Below, piece after piece: positions 21,969 through 31,471 of a stretch of DNA of 64,000 nucleotides (the first letter of the stretch is position 1; each line of letters starts with the position of its first letter). This DNA comes from Homarus americanus (Eukaryota; Arthropoda; Malacostraca; Decapoda; Nephropidae), in contig NW_024755046.1 of NCBI RefSeq assembly GCF_018991925.1, positions 137,001-201,000 on the forward strand. The letters are read 5' to 3'. A model generated the notes under the pieces. That model saw nothing but the letters and a program-made list of their open reading frames with translations. It was not told the DNA's origin and did not search any database. The position numbers and the translations under genes were made by a program.

Positions 21969-22427
21969 GGTGATCCTGAACCCCCCACGATCGACATAGT
22001 GGAAGTGACCATTTACTTGTTAGATTATAGGAATATACCATAATGTACAATATATCGTGTACGAGTCCTCTATACCCCCTCCCCCCCCCGTTGAACTCGT
22101 AAAATAAAGCTGTAACAAACATTGGTGTTGTATATACCACACTTGTACTGAGGCTGTGATTGGTATGGTAAAGTTAAGTTAGGGAGTTAGGTTAGATTAT
22201 GTTAGATTAGGTTAAATCAAGTTAAATTAAAGAGTTAAGTTTGATTAGGTTTGTTTAAATCACCAATCGTCTATAAGGGAATCGTCTAAGTGGCATTTAA
22301 ACGTGGAGACAGGTGATGCTCTCATTAATAAAATACAGGTGACAGCCAGGTGAGTGAACTACCCGATACTTACTGAATACTTATATTGAGGTGACCCAGT
22401 AGTAACTGAGTTAGGAGACGGCCGGGA
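21969..22427. other. Unassigned sequence
   Basis: A poly-C run at about 22078-22090, and AT-rich DNA with scattered GTTAGATTAGGTTA pentamer derivatives at 22185-22250. No gene seen. Confidence 0.5.
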
Positions 22428-22670
22428 CTACGGTGTTGCAGCCAGGTGAGGCCAGGCAGGGGCAGGTGTTGTTGAAGAAGGCGTTGCTGGAGACAGAGGG
22501 GACACAGAGGGAGGCGGCATGGTAGACTGAGAGGGGGGGGCGTTGTGGTAGACGCGGCCTTCAGGGAGTCTTTCCCCCTGGGACAGACGGGCGATTGGGT
22601 CATTGCCTTGTGTCAGCATTGTGCCGGCCACCACAGTTACAACACCTGGGATCAACTTCAGAGCCCACAC
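22428..22670 (-). CDS. Candidate 3'-terminal host exon truncated by the LTR element
   Basis: The - strand frame reads VWALKLIPGVVTVVAGTML, then QGNDPIARLSQGERLPEGRV, then a proline/serine-rich tail ending at a stop (22428-22430). It is GC-richer than its flanks, contains a short hydrophobic segment (residues 3-19) and is not repeat-like, so it may be the last exon of a host gene. I do not recognise the family. The LTR begins exactly at 22671, so upstream coding sequence has been cut off or lost. The reading extends into the LTR as far as an ATG at 22689-22691, which could be fortuitous. An unmasked repeat is the alternative. Confidence 0.28.
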   Translation of the reverse strand: MWALKLIPGVVTVVAGTMLTQGNDPIARLSQGERLPEGRVYHNAPPSQSTMPPPSVSPLSPATPSSTTPAPAWPHLAATP

Positions 22671-22994
22671 TGTATATGTTCTGGGTACCAAGTTCTATAT
22701 GCAGGAGTGAACACAAACACCTGTAGAGTTTTCGTAGGTTCTATTTACTGGACAAACAGAGATACACAAGCGAGGTGGCTCTCCTTACTCTGTCTGGGGG
22801 GTCAACTAGCCTTTCAGGCGACATGTGGCAAGTGATACATTAGCAGCTTCCATATGTCGCCAGGCACATTAATTAAGCATGGGACATGGTAAATACATTG
22901 CCACACGCTAATAGCTAGGCTGAATAAATAATGTATAAAATTGAGCACATACATACATACATAATATACATACAGCATACATAATATACATACA
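22671..22994 (-). repeat. 3' LTR of the gypsy element
   Basis: In - orientation it starts TGTATGTATATTATG directly after the polypurine tract and ends CATATACA, i.e. the TG...CA ends of an LTR, 324 bp long. Its terminal 145 bp match 27901-28045. Confidence 0.88.
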
Positions 22995-23010
22995 CCTCCC
23001 TCCCCCCCTA
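22995..23010 (-). promoter_or_regulatory. Polypurine tract of the gypsy element
   Basis: The - strand reads AGGGGGGGAGGGAGG immediately before the TG of the 3' LTR, the expected site and composition of the plus-strand primer. Confidence 0.8.
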
Positions 23011-24053
23011 TACGCTCATAGCAAAGTCTTGAGCGGACCTTTTCTTTTGGATCCATTCTGAGCGTCGAGGGACTTGATCACTGGGGAGGGTATGGGACTC
23101 AACACTGGTGGCGGGGTCAGTAGAAGGCGTTGTTAAGGGGCGGAGGAAACGGCGGTTCCTCCACCACACACGACCACTGGGTAACCGCACCTGGTAGTCC
23201 CGTGACCTACCGAGACCCATGACTACGCCCACTTTGTCCCAACGTAGGGAGGTCGGGTCCTGAACACGGACTTGGGTACCAACACTCAACTTGGGAAGAG
23301 GACGGGCGTGGTCGTTGTAGCGGGCGACGACATCATGAACACGTTCGGCGGCTCGGCCACTTTGAGGATGAGGTGCTTCAGGGATTTGACAGCAGCCTCA
23401 GCATGGCCGTTGGACTGCGGGTAATGGGGCGATGACAACACATGCCGGACTCCCCATTGGTCAAGGAAAACAGCAAAGTCCCGGCTTGTGAACTGGGGCC
23501 CTCCGTCGGTTCGCAGGTGCACAGGAACGCCCACGTCACGGAAGTAGTGGTGGAACTTGCTGATGGTGGCGGCAGACGTCGTGTCATTACCGCACTTGAT
23601 GACAACCGGCCAACCAGAGAGACGGTCGACGATAACAAGGAAGGACTTTCCTGACACAGAGAAAAAGTCGGCCGACACAGACTCAAAGGGGCGGGTGGGG
23701 TTGTCGTCACTCATAAAGGGTTCCTGCTGCTGGCTGGGTTGTAATACTTGGCAGGGCTCACACGCACGGACAACATTGGAGATGTCGGAGTCGATGCTGG
23801 GCCAGAACACTGTCTGTCGTGCACGTCGTTTGGTGGCCTCAGCTCCACGGTGACTGTCGTGAAGGCGAGCCAAGATGTGGGGACGTGAGGCAGCAGGGAC
23901 AACTACACGTGCTCCGTACAGAACAAGGTCTCCGTCGCAGTAAAGTTCATCACTGAGTTTCCAATACGGGAGCAGGGTGTTGTGAAGGTCGTAGCGGTTG
24001 CTAGGGAATCCATTCGTCACATACTCGACGAGTCGGACGTAGGAAGGGTCATC
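23008..24053 (-). pseudogene. Gypsy integrase region of pol
   Basis: Integrase inserts the DNA copy into the genome. The N-terminal zinc-binding module reads ARLHDSHRGAEATKRRARQT then CEPCQ (His-His-Cys-Cys). The catalytic core has VSADFFSVSGKSFLVIVDRL (first Asp), LRTDGGPQFTSRDF (second Asp) and SPHYPQSNGHAEAAVK (the Glu), so the D,D-35-E triad is intact. A frameshift near 23345 separates the core from the C-terminal part (23008-23289: VRVQDPTSLRWDKVGVV, then YQVRLPSGRVWWRNRRFLRP), a DNA-binding tail. An in-frame TGA at 24054-24056 splits integrase from RNase H. Confidence 0.93.
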
Positions 24054-25799
24054 TCAGGCCACTGTTCGAAGGTCCTCCATTGCCTTGTCGTCATCTGGTG
24101 ACAGGTCCGAACGAAGGGATTGGATGGCGTGTAGGGTAACCACAGTCCTGATGGAAAGAGCAAGGTCGGCGTCGAGCACATGGTCTTCTGGAGTAGGGCG
24201 GCTGACAGGAGAGCGGGATAAGGCATCAGGGATGCAGAGCTCCCTACCGGCACGCCACACTGCTGTGTAGATGTACGCCGAGAGCTTCTCCTTCAGACGC
24301 TGGAGGCGAGGGTTCTCAACGGCGTCCAGCGTGTAGTGGTTGAGGATCGGGACAAGCAGGCGATGGTCGGTCACTCGGTGAAAGTGTTGCAGGCTTATGA
24401 GGTAAAACCTGCACTTGGACATCGCCCAAACCTCAGCCAACAGCTCCAACTCAATAGTGGCGTAGCGCGTCTCGGTGTCAGAGAGGAAACGCGAGCCACA
24501 CTGGACGAGCTGGAACTGTCCTCCACCATGATCCTGCAATAGGGCGTATCCCACGCCGTACAAGCGTGAGGCATCTGTCTGCAGAACCGTCGGCAAGGCT
24601 GGGTCAAACGTGGCGAGGACAGGTGGACTAGACAGGGCCTGTTTCACTTGCTGGAAGGCCTTGTCGTGGTCGGGGGTCCACAGGAATGTCCTCTTGGGGC
24701 TCATCAGGGGGCGAAGTGGTTGGGCAGCTGCGGAGATGTCCGGCGAAAACTCTGCTAACTGGTTGATGAGACCGATGAAGGACCTCAAGTAGGTGACGAT
24801 AGCAGGGGTGGGGAAATCCGTGATGGAGCGGACCTTCTCCGGGTCAGCTGCAATACCATTCCCTGAGAGGGTGTACCCACAAAAGTCCACTGAAGAGCTG
24901 GCCAGAACAAACTTGTCGGCATTTAGGGTGATGCCGTGCTTCCGGCACCTGTTGAGTACCTCGTAGATACGGCAGAGGTGATCCATGTCATCCTCATCGC
25001 ACACGAGTATGTCGTCGACCACTTTCACACAGTTTGCCAGACCTTGTAGAGCCATATCACCTCGAAGGCAGAGAGCGTTCCTGTAGCGGCGAATCCCATG
25101 GGGCCACAGCAATAACTGTAATGTCCATGCGGGGTAATGAAAGTTCTAAGTGGTCGGTCTTCTTCGGCAAGCTCTATCTGCCAGTATCCACACAGGGCGT
25201 CCATCGTCTTGAAGAAGCGTGCCTTCGGGTTCACACTGCGTATAGCTGCAAAGGGCGTGGGAGAAGGGTGCACAGGACGAGACACCTGGCTGTTGAGCTT
25301 GGAGAGGTCAGTGGTGATCCGAACACCACCTTTGGGTTTTGCGACGACTACCATAAGGTGACACCATGGAGACAGGTCATCGCCGGCTGGTGCAATAATT
25401 TCTTGGGCGACCATGGAGTCCAGCTCGTTTTTGACCGCATCGCGGAAGGCCAGGAGGACCAGTCGAGGGGTATAGATAGCGAAGGGCTTTGAGTCGTCCC
25501 TCAAGTGGATCCTCATGGGGGGGCCTACCATCTTCTTGAGAGGCTTGGATTCCAGAGCAGACTTGGTCACCAGAACGTCGCTGAATTCCTTCAGGAAGTA
25601 CTTCCGAGCATCCGAAGGAGAGGTGTCACTGGCAAGAGGTAGGGGTAGGGCGACAGCAGGGTAGTTGCTGCTCTTTTCGTGCACCCTGTTGGCATGTTTT
25701 ACCTCGAGAATAGGTTTGGGGAAGCCCTGGGAGATGATGGCCAACTCTTGACAATGTCTGTAGGACAGCAAAGGAGTCGGGACACCGTTATGCACATCA
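24054..25799 (-). pseudogene. Gypsy reverse transcriptase and RNase H region of pol
   Basis: Reading from 25799 downward, the RT fingers/palm carry WCHLMVVVAKPKGGVRITTD, LSKLNSQVSRPVHPSPTP and FKTMDALCGYWQIELAEEDR (motif A Asp). A frameshift near 25070 leads into VKVVDDILVCDEDDMDHLCR, the catalytic VxDD-type motif C. It is followed by the connection FLWTPDHDKAFQQVKQALSS and RNase H with VLQTDASRLYGVGYALLQ (Asp intact), TRYATIELELLAEVWA (Glu) and VTDHRLL (Asp). The DALSR motif closes the domain. The enzyme would copy genomic RNA and remove the template. A TAG at 25802-25804 separates it from the protease. Confidence 0.95.
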
Positions 25800-25801
25800 A
25801 T

Positions 25802-26040
25802 CTAGGCTTGACACGACCTGTTGCCAAAGGTGACCTGTGCTTGGAGTGAGCCTAGGGCTGGGGCCATCTGTGAACCATCTGCCGTGAAGCGGAGATCCTT
25901 GGGGGGCGGTCCTAGATCACTTGGAGAGAGCCCCAAGCATTGCAAATGCTGGGGACCGATGACTGTAGCATCAGCGCCGGTGTCGGGCAACATCTGAAGA
26001 CAGGATGACACACTGCCGTAGGTCACGATGACGCTGATGT
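25802..26040 (-). pseudogene. Gypsy aspartic protease region
   Basis: The frame contains LPDTGADATVIGPQHLQCLG, the retroviral-type D-T-G active site. It then reads LRFTADGSQMAPALGSLQAQ and GNRSCQA before a TAG stop. The protease would cleave Gag-Pol as a dimer. It is joined upstream to the zinc-knuckle region through a frameshift around 26040 and is in frame with the reverse transcriptase apart from the stop. Confidence 0.88.
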
Positions 26041-27396
26041 GCTGGGACGTGAGGGGGAGTACACCTTCCTAATATGGCTCGAGCGTTGTCCAGGGTCGTC
26101 ATGCTTCTGATTGGAAGACTGTGGGCGGCCCTCACTGGTGGAAGGGCGCTGAAGCTTCCGCCGACGCTGTCCCTTGGGTTTGTTGGTAGGGCAACACTTG
26201 TCGTAGTGGCCCAGACCACCGCACACATTGCACTGGACGCGTTTAGCTGGGCACCGTACTGTGAGTGACCAGTGGCCCTTATGGTCACAACTGTTGCAGG
26301 TAGACTCAGCAGCTAGACACACCTGTGTTCCGTGCTGCTTACCACAGTTGTTACAAAAGGAGCCGGGCGTGGGCGTGGTGGGCGAAGGCATTGGAGTAGA
26401 CTTCTTGTCCTTCTTGTACCGGGACACAGCGCGTACAGAGCTCGGATGGCAGAGGTGGCACACCTGGCAGCCTCATAGGAGCGACATATTGTCAACACAT
26501 CCTTAAGAGAAGAGGAAGAGTCGAGGGAGGTGAGGCGTTGGACAAGCTCCTCGTCCTTAACACCCATCAGGATCAACCTGCTTCAACTGGGTCTCCTCGC
26601 ACTGCTGGTGGTTACCTGGGCATATATCTACCTCTTCCGAGGCTCTCTTGAGTCGTACATAAAAGGCATCAAATGTCTCGCCCTCCATCTGTCTGCAACT
26701 AAACAATTCCCTCCTGTGTAGAGCTTCGTTCCGCTGCCCTTTGATGTGCTGTTGTAGAATATCCAGTACCTCCTCTACAGATAACGAAAAGGTCGGAGGT
26801 ACCTGCAACGTATGTTCCAAGACACGCTGAGTTTCCAAGGACAGGCACTTATGCAGCTGAATAAGTTGCTTTGGCTGTGACAAGCTCTGGAGATCCACCA
26901 TTGTAGCATAATCAGTCCGCCGTCGCCGCCACTCACGAAAAGTTTGGAAATTCACATCAGGCTTCAAGATGGGTGGTGTTTGAGCAGCCGCTTTAGGTGG
27001 GGCTGGGGGGCGTGAAGAAAGCGTTGATGAGGTATCTGAACCAGTCGATACCGAGGCAGTGTTAGAGCCAGAGGCTTGGTTGACAGTGAGGCGAAATATC
27101 AAAGCTTCAAACTATGCACTGTCTTCCAATCTCCATTGGTGGTCTCTCTCTGCCTCAGCTTGCCTTCTTTCTTCATTCTCCACATGTCTTCTAGCTTCGT
27201 CCTGACGCCTCTCATCCCTCAAAAACTTCATTAAAGCAATTATCTCTGAAGACAATGCTGAAGATCGAGGCGAAGGGCTGCGCGATGTGGTGGGAGCTGG
27301 AGCGTCCTGTTCAGCCTGGTCATCCATCTCTGCCGAGTTGTCATCCGACTGACTCATCCAGGCGTTGGCTCCACGACTGCGTAGGGCACGAGACAT
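26023..27396 (-). pseudogene. Gypsy gag polyprotein with three zinc-knuckle-like motifs
   Basis: The start ATG is at 27396 (MSRALRSRGANAWMSQSDD). An acidic/charged N-terminal part includes an Arg/Glu-rich predicted helix (RDERRQDEARRHVENEERRQ). An in-frame TAG at 27112-27114 interrupts. The capsid-like part follows with FREWRRRRTDYATMVDLQSL and ETFDAFYVRLKRASEEVDIC. Frameshifts near 26575 and 26455 lead to CNNCGKQHGTQVC, CNSCDHKGHWSLTVRC and CNVCGGLGHYDKCC. These resemble nucleocapsid zinc knuckles that package RNA, spaced unusually (C-x2-C-x3-H-x4-C variants). Confidence 0.88.
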
Positions 27397-27886
27397 AATT
27401 ACTTAATCTGTGTACTATGTCTTAAATCAGTGTTGACCGGTCAGCCCGTCGTATCAACAAGATCTGAGACAAAAAAAATTAATTAAATGCACGGATAAGT
27501 AGATTATATATATAAAATATATATAAAGGGATGACTGCGGTCAGTGTGTTCATATGTGTGTTTATGTGTGCGCGCCTTGGGCAGTGTCTCACTGGGAGGG
27601 AGAGGCAGTTACCCTCTAGGCACGGCCGGAGGAGGCTGCAATGAACTCCACTCCTCACAAATGCCCTGAAGATGCCTTCCACCTTGGGAATCCCTTAGAA
27701 CAAGGTCACACAGTTATGGCACTACACACACAATGCACTATACACTCACAGGAACGTGCTGACACTGCTCAAAGTTGCAATAAATTCATGGAGGAGCGGC
27801 CATTAGCGGTTGACGACAGAACAGGGGTCCATAAGCCGGTCTTGCCACAAACTTTACACTTCACTTGTATAATGATCCAGTTAATT
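27397..27886 (-). other. 5' leader of the gypsy element
   Basis: About 490 bp between the primer-binding site and the gag ATG, with a short (TA)-rich segment at 27506-27526. No coding region is needed here. Confidence 0.65.
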
Positions 27887-27900
27887 AACACGCTGCGCCA
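27887..27900 (-). promoter_or_regulatory. tRNA primer-binding site of the gypsy element
   Basis: Immediately inside the 5' LTR the - strand reads TGGCGCAGCGTGTT. The TGG start and position fit a tRNA 3'-end complement; the tRNA is not identified. Confidence 0.65.
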
Positions 27901-28040
27901 TGTATATGTTCTGGGTACCAAGTTCTATATGCAGGAGTGAACATAAACACCTGTAGAGTTTTCGTAGGTTCTATTTACTGGACAAACAGAGATACACAAG
28001 CGAGGTGGCTCTCCTAACTCTGTCTGGGGGGTCAACTAGC

Positions 28041-28046
<6 letters not shown>
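27901..28046 (-). repeat. 5' LTR of the gypsy element, truncated
   Basis: Matches 22671-22815 with about three differences, then passes directly into (TA)n. The outer 175 bp present in the other LTR are missing. Confidence 0.88.

Positions 28047-28090
<44 letters not shown>
28047..28090. repeat. (TA)n array
   Basis: About 22 TA units at the point where the gypsy 5' LTR stops. Confidence 0.97.
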
Positions 28091-28091
<1 letters not shown>

Positions 28092-28142
28092 CAAGAATAT
28101 CCTCGATTTCGAGAAGCCAAGTTATTGGCCGCGACACTAAAA

Positions 28143-29123
28143 GCTTTAGTGTCCTGTGTACCAGCCGAAGCTGCCCTAGTCACACCCAGTAGGTCGAGGG
28201 TCTGATTCCTTGCTGGTGAGGTCGTTGATTATATGTTCAAAGTCCGCGTGTTATATGGACTAAAAATGAAGTATATATATGTACCTCGCGTTTCATACCA
28301 GCTGGATTCGGTAAAATGCTACTGACACCACATAAGAGGCACGGGCAGTTTCCCATTGAGGTTCACGGCGCCATCAGCTCGATGAACAGGCTTTGTGTGA
28401 AATATAACAGAGTCTAGAACTGCTTTTAGTGTCCTTGTGGCCTAGCCGGTAAGCGTTCCCTAGTCACACCCAGTAGGTCGAGGGTTCGATTCCTTGCTGG
28501 TGAGGTCGTTGATTATATGTTCAAAGTCCGCGTGTTATATGGACTAAAAATGAAGTATATATATGTACCTCGCGTTTCATACCAGCTGGATTCGGTAAAA
28601 TGCTACTGACACCACATAAGAGGCACGGGCAGTTTCCCATTGAGGTTCACGGCGCCATCAGCTCGATGAACAGGCTTTGTGTGAAATATAACAGAGTCTA
28701 GAACTGCTTTTAGTGTCCTTGTGGCCTAGCCGGTAAGCGTTCCCTAGTCACACCCAGTAGGTCGAGGGTTCGATTCCTTGCTGGTGAGGTCGTTGATTAT
28801 ATGTTCAAAGTCCGCGTGTTATATGGACTAAAAATGAAGTATATATATGTACCTCGCGTTTCATACCAGCTGGATTCGGTAAAATGCTACTGACACCACA
28901 TAAGAGGCACGGGCAGTTTCCCATTGAGGTTCACGGCGCCATCAGCTCGATGAACAGGCTTTGTGTGAAATATAACAGAGCCTAGAACTGCTTTTAGTGT
29001 CCTTGTGGCCTAGCCGGTAAGCGTTCCCTAGTCACACCCAGTAGGTCGAGGGTTCGATTCCTTGCTGGTGAGGTCGTTGATTATATGTTCAAAGTCCGCG
29101 TGTTATATGGACGACTAAAAATG

Positions 29124-29125
<2 letters not shown>
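28143..29125 (+). repeat. Tandem array of a 284-bp tRNA-derived SINE-like unit
   Basis: Equivalent positions (GTCCTTG of the tRNA-like head) fall at 28151, 28431, 28715 and 28999, giving periods of 280, 284 and 284 bp. The last three units are almost identical; for example, only a t/c difference in GAGTCTAG/GAGCCTAG is seen. The first head is more diverged. Each unit has a tRNA-like head of about 75 bp and a 200-bp body that includes TTCATACCAGCTGGATTCGG. The fourth unit breaks into (TA)n at 29126. Confidence 0.9.
28431..28505 (+). ncRNA. tRNA-like SINE head with RNA polymerase III A and B boxes
   Basis: An A box, TGGCCTAGCCGG, at 28438-28449 and a perfect B box, GGTTCGATTCC, at 28483-28493 are 45 bp apart, as in tRNA genes. 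Stem pairing is degraded, so this is a tRNA-derived promoter head rather than a functional tRNA. Equivalent heads lie at 28715-28789 and 28999-29073; the head at 28151 has damaged boxes. Confidence 0.75.

Positions 29126-29191
<66 letters not shown>
29126..29191. repeat. (TA)n array
   Basis: About 33 TA units between the SINE-like array and a TA-anchored module. Confidence 0.98.
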
Positions 29192-29193
<2 letters not shown>

Positions 29194-29331
29194 TGATAAC
29201 CACAAGGAAAGAAGAAAACACGAAGTTCCCAAGCGCTTTCGTGTAATTCTGTACTCACCCTGAAGATGTGAATTTTGCTTGGGAACTTCGTTTCTTTTAT
29301 CAGCATATAAAGATCACGCGCACTTACAGTG

Positions 29332-29332
<1 letters not shown>
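29192..29332. mobile_element. TA-anchored repeat, copy 2 (inverted pair)
   Basis: GCTGATAACCACAAGGAAAG with ACGAAGTTCCCAAGCGCTTT is followed after about 30 bp by the inverse order, CTGAAGATGTGAATTTTGCT with GGGAACTTCGTTTC and ATCAGCATATA. The two halves can fold into a hairpin. (TA)n lies on both sides. Confidence 0.7.
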
Positions 29333-29422
<90 letters not shown>

Positions 29423-29432
29423 TATATATATA
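29333..29432. repeat. (TA)n array
   Basis: About 48 TA units with one interruption near 29418. Confidence 0.98.
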
Positions 29433-29449
29433 ATCAACACCTCAACCCG

Positions 29450-29725
29450 CAAATAAATCACTGTAGGTGAGCGTGATCCAGGTATATGCTGATAACCACA
29501 AGGAAAAAGAAAACACGAAGTTCCCAAGCGCTTTCGTGTAATTCACATCTTCAGGGTGAGTAAAGATATGAATTACACGAAAGCGCTTGGGAACTTCGTG
29601 TTTTCTTTTTCCTTGTGGTCTACTCACCCCTGAAGATGTGAATTACACGAAAGCGCTTGGGAATTTCGTGTTTTAATTTTTCCTTGTGGTTATCAAGATA
29701 TATATATGTATATATATATATTATA
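29450..29725. mobile_element. TA-anchored repeat, copies 3-5 in mixed orientation
   Basis: One module in the 13.4-kb orientation (29488-29553) is followed by two in the opposite orientation (29570-29618 and 29628-29695). Each contains ACGAAAGCGCTTGGGAA or its complement. A short (TA)n/(TATATG) tract closes the cluster. Confidence 0.7.
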
Positions 29726-30664
29726 ACATATATTTAACTCTTCTCAACAAATGCAAGGATGAATTATACGACTTACCCTTTGAGCAACAGTGTCTACACT
29801 GATACGGCAGGCCTTCCCACACACGACGTCAGGTCGGTCATTCCTATGTCCTTCGGTTCTTCATTTCGTAACTCCAGTGTGTGGTGCTTTCCCTCACGTC
29901 CAATGGTTAAACAAGATTTTTTACGGTTTGCAATAAAATGCAATATTACAGTATATTAATATAGATTTTCCTCCATGTATTGATACTATGACTAGTTACC
30001 AAGATACAGAGCACGATGAACATAACATGTTAATGATAGTGAAGCCTAGAAGGGTTTATATCATAACTTGTGTGTTCGTGCGTATGTTGCCCCGTGAGAG
30101 TTACTGTGGGCCTCCATGTGCCCAGATGGGATGGTCAAAGTATTACACTATAAGTGTGTCAAATGAGGAGTGGCTGATCCACATGTAATTTAAGGTTTTT
30201 GAAAATGTAGTTAAATTAAACACGATTTTTCATATAGTTATGCGAATGAAGGGAAAATAAAAGATATAGATGGGGTGTGGTGGAAGCATCATGGTCTGGC
30301 ACACACACACACACACAAGCGCTGTAAATGTTGTGTGGATTCACTGGGTGGTTTGGAAGTGTTTATTTATATTCATAATTTCATAACTACAACCTATGGT
30401 AATTTTTCTTCGTGTTCATATAAAATGAAGATAATGCAGAGTATAAAATGCCATATACAATACTTATACATAATGTCATCTATACAGCCGTACTATGACT
30501 GTGTGTGTTCGTGTGTGTGTTGCCTCATGATAGTTAGAGTGGGCCTCCGTCCAGAAAGGACACTGTACTAACCTCCAACACCGACCAAGGTGGGCTAGAC
30601 ATTATGGTTTCTGACTGTACATCACAGAGAGTGGCTTGGCTCTGCAAGGGATGACCCGGGTGGA
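29726..30664. other. Unassigned sequence with internal duplication
   Basis: No gene is recognised. TGTTGCCCCGTGAGAGTTAC followed by TGTGGGCCTCC (30084-30115) recurs diverged at 30518-30550 (TGTTGCCTCATGATAGTTAG, GTGGGCCTCC), suggesting an old 430-bp duplication. A (CA)10 run is at 30299-30318. Confidence 0.5.
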
Positions 30665-30697
30665 GCTGAGGCACTCTCTTTTTCCCTACTTAATGAT

Positions 30698-31345
30698 TTG
30701 GAACAAATAATCAAACACCCTACACGCGTTCCTCATCGACAAGATCAACTTGCTAACATTCTTGATCTTTGTTTTACCTCTAACCCCTCACACTATTCAC
30801 ACTCAGTTTCTGCCCCCTTAAGGTCTTCTAATCACAAACTTATTTCTATTAAATCACACTGGGCACGACCACCTCCACCACCCCCCTCTAAACGTCAACT
30901 ATGGCACTATCGGAGGGCAAGCTGGCAATCCTTGCGAGAATTCTTCACCAACTTTCCTTGGGATAAATGTTGCTTTTCCACTCGGGACGTCTCGGTATGT
31001 GCTGACAGCACTGCTGGGGTTATACAGGGCGGTATGAGTGCATTTATCCCCTCTTCTACCAAAACTTTCACATTACAATAATGGTTTGATCGCTCCTGCT
31101 CTCTTGCTTGCAGGGTGAGACATAGGGCATATCGAGCTATGAAACTATCTCCTTCTCTTATTACCCACACCTCTTTCATTACTTCTAGGAATCGTTGTAA
31201 GGCTAGTCTTTGTAGGGCCAAGCGGAATTTCATTAAAAGAAAGACGGCTGTCCTGACGAATTCTTCCTCTAGTAAATCCTTTTGGTCCTTAACTAAAAAC
31301 ATCTGTAACAACTTCTGCACTCCTTCTTTTCCTCCCCTCTTGTGA
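30698..31345 (+). pseudogene. LINE endonuclease C-terminus and linker
   Basis: QIIKHPTRVPHRQDQLANIL then LDLCFTSNPSHYSHS is the DxxFTS region of LINE endonucleases. The final SDH motif reads SSNHKLISI, so the catalytic Asp is changed to Asn. After a stop at 31079-31081 the same frame continues RHRAYRAMKLSPSLITHTSF and KRNFIKRKTAVLTNSSSSKS, the linker into the reverse transcriptase, and ends at 31345. Confidence 0.78.
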
Positions 31346-31471
31346 CCTGATAACTCTATAGCCAACTCTCCTCCTGACAAAGCCAATCTCTTTGGCACCT
31401 TATTCTCCTCTAATTCCACCTTAGATGATTTCCACTCTATCCCTCCTACCCCTGCACCTCCTACTATACCT

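Larger units (their letters stand above)
22671..28046 (-). mobile_element. Ty3/gypsy LTR retrotransposon, nearly complete, inactive
   Basis: On the - strand the order is 5' LTR (28046-27901), primer-binding site, gag, zinc knuckles, protease, reverse transcriptase/RNase H, integrase, polypurine tract and 3' LTR (22994-22671). This is the Ty3/gypsy order, with integrase last. Over the shared 145 bp the LTRs differ at about three positions, which implies moderate age. The 5' LTR is cut by (TA)n after 146 bp. Coding frames contain at least three in-frame stops and about five frameshifts. No matching target duplication remains: the left flank is cacac and the right flank is TA repeats. Confidence 0.93.

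Noticed and set aside
28431..28505. Functional tRNA gene
   Set aside because: A and B boxes are good, but acceptor and T-arm pairing are broken and the unit is repeated with a 200-bp body.
28143..29125. CRISPR-like array
   Set aside because: The 284-bp units are continuous repeats without unique spacers, carry polymerase III boxes, and the host is eukaryotic.
29115..29527. Ile-Tyr repeat proteins on both strands (also at 43101-43398 and 45147-45527)
   Set aside because: Direct translations of (TA)n arrays.
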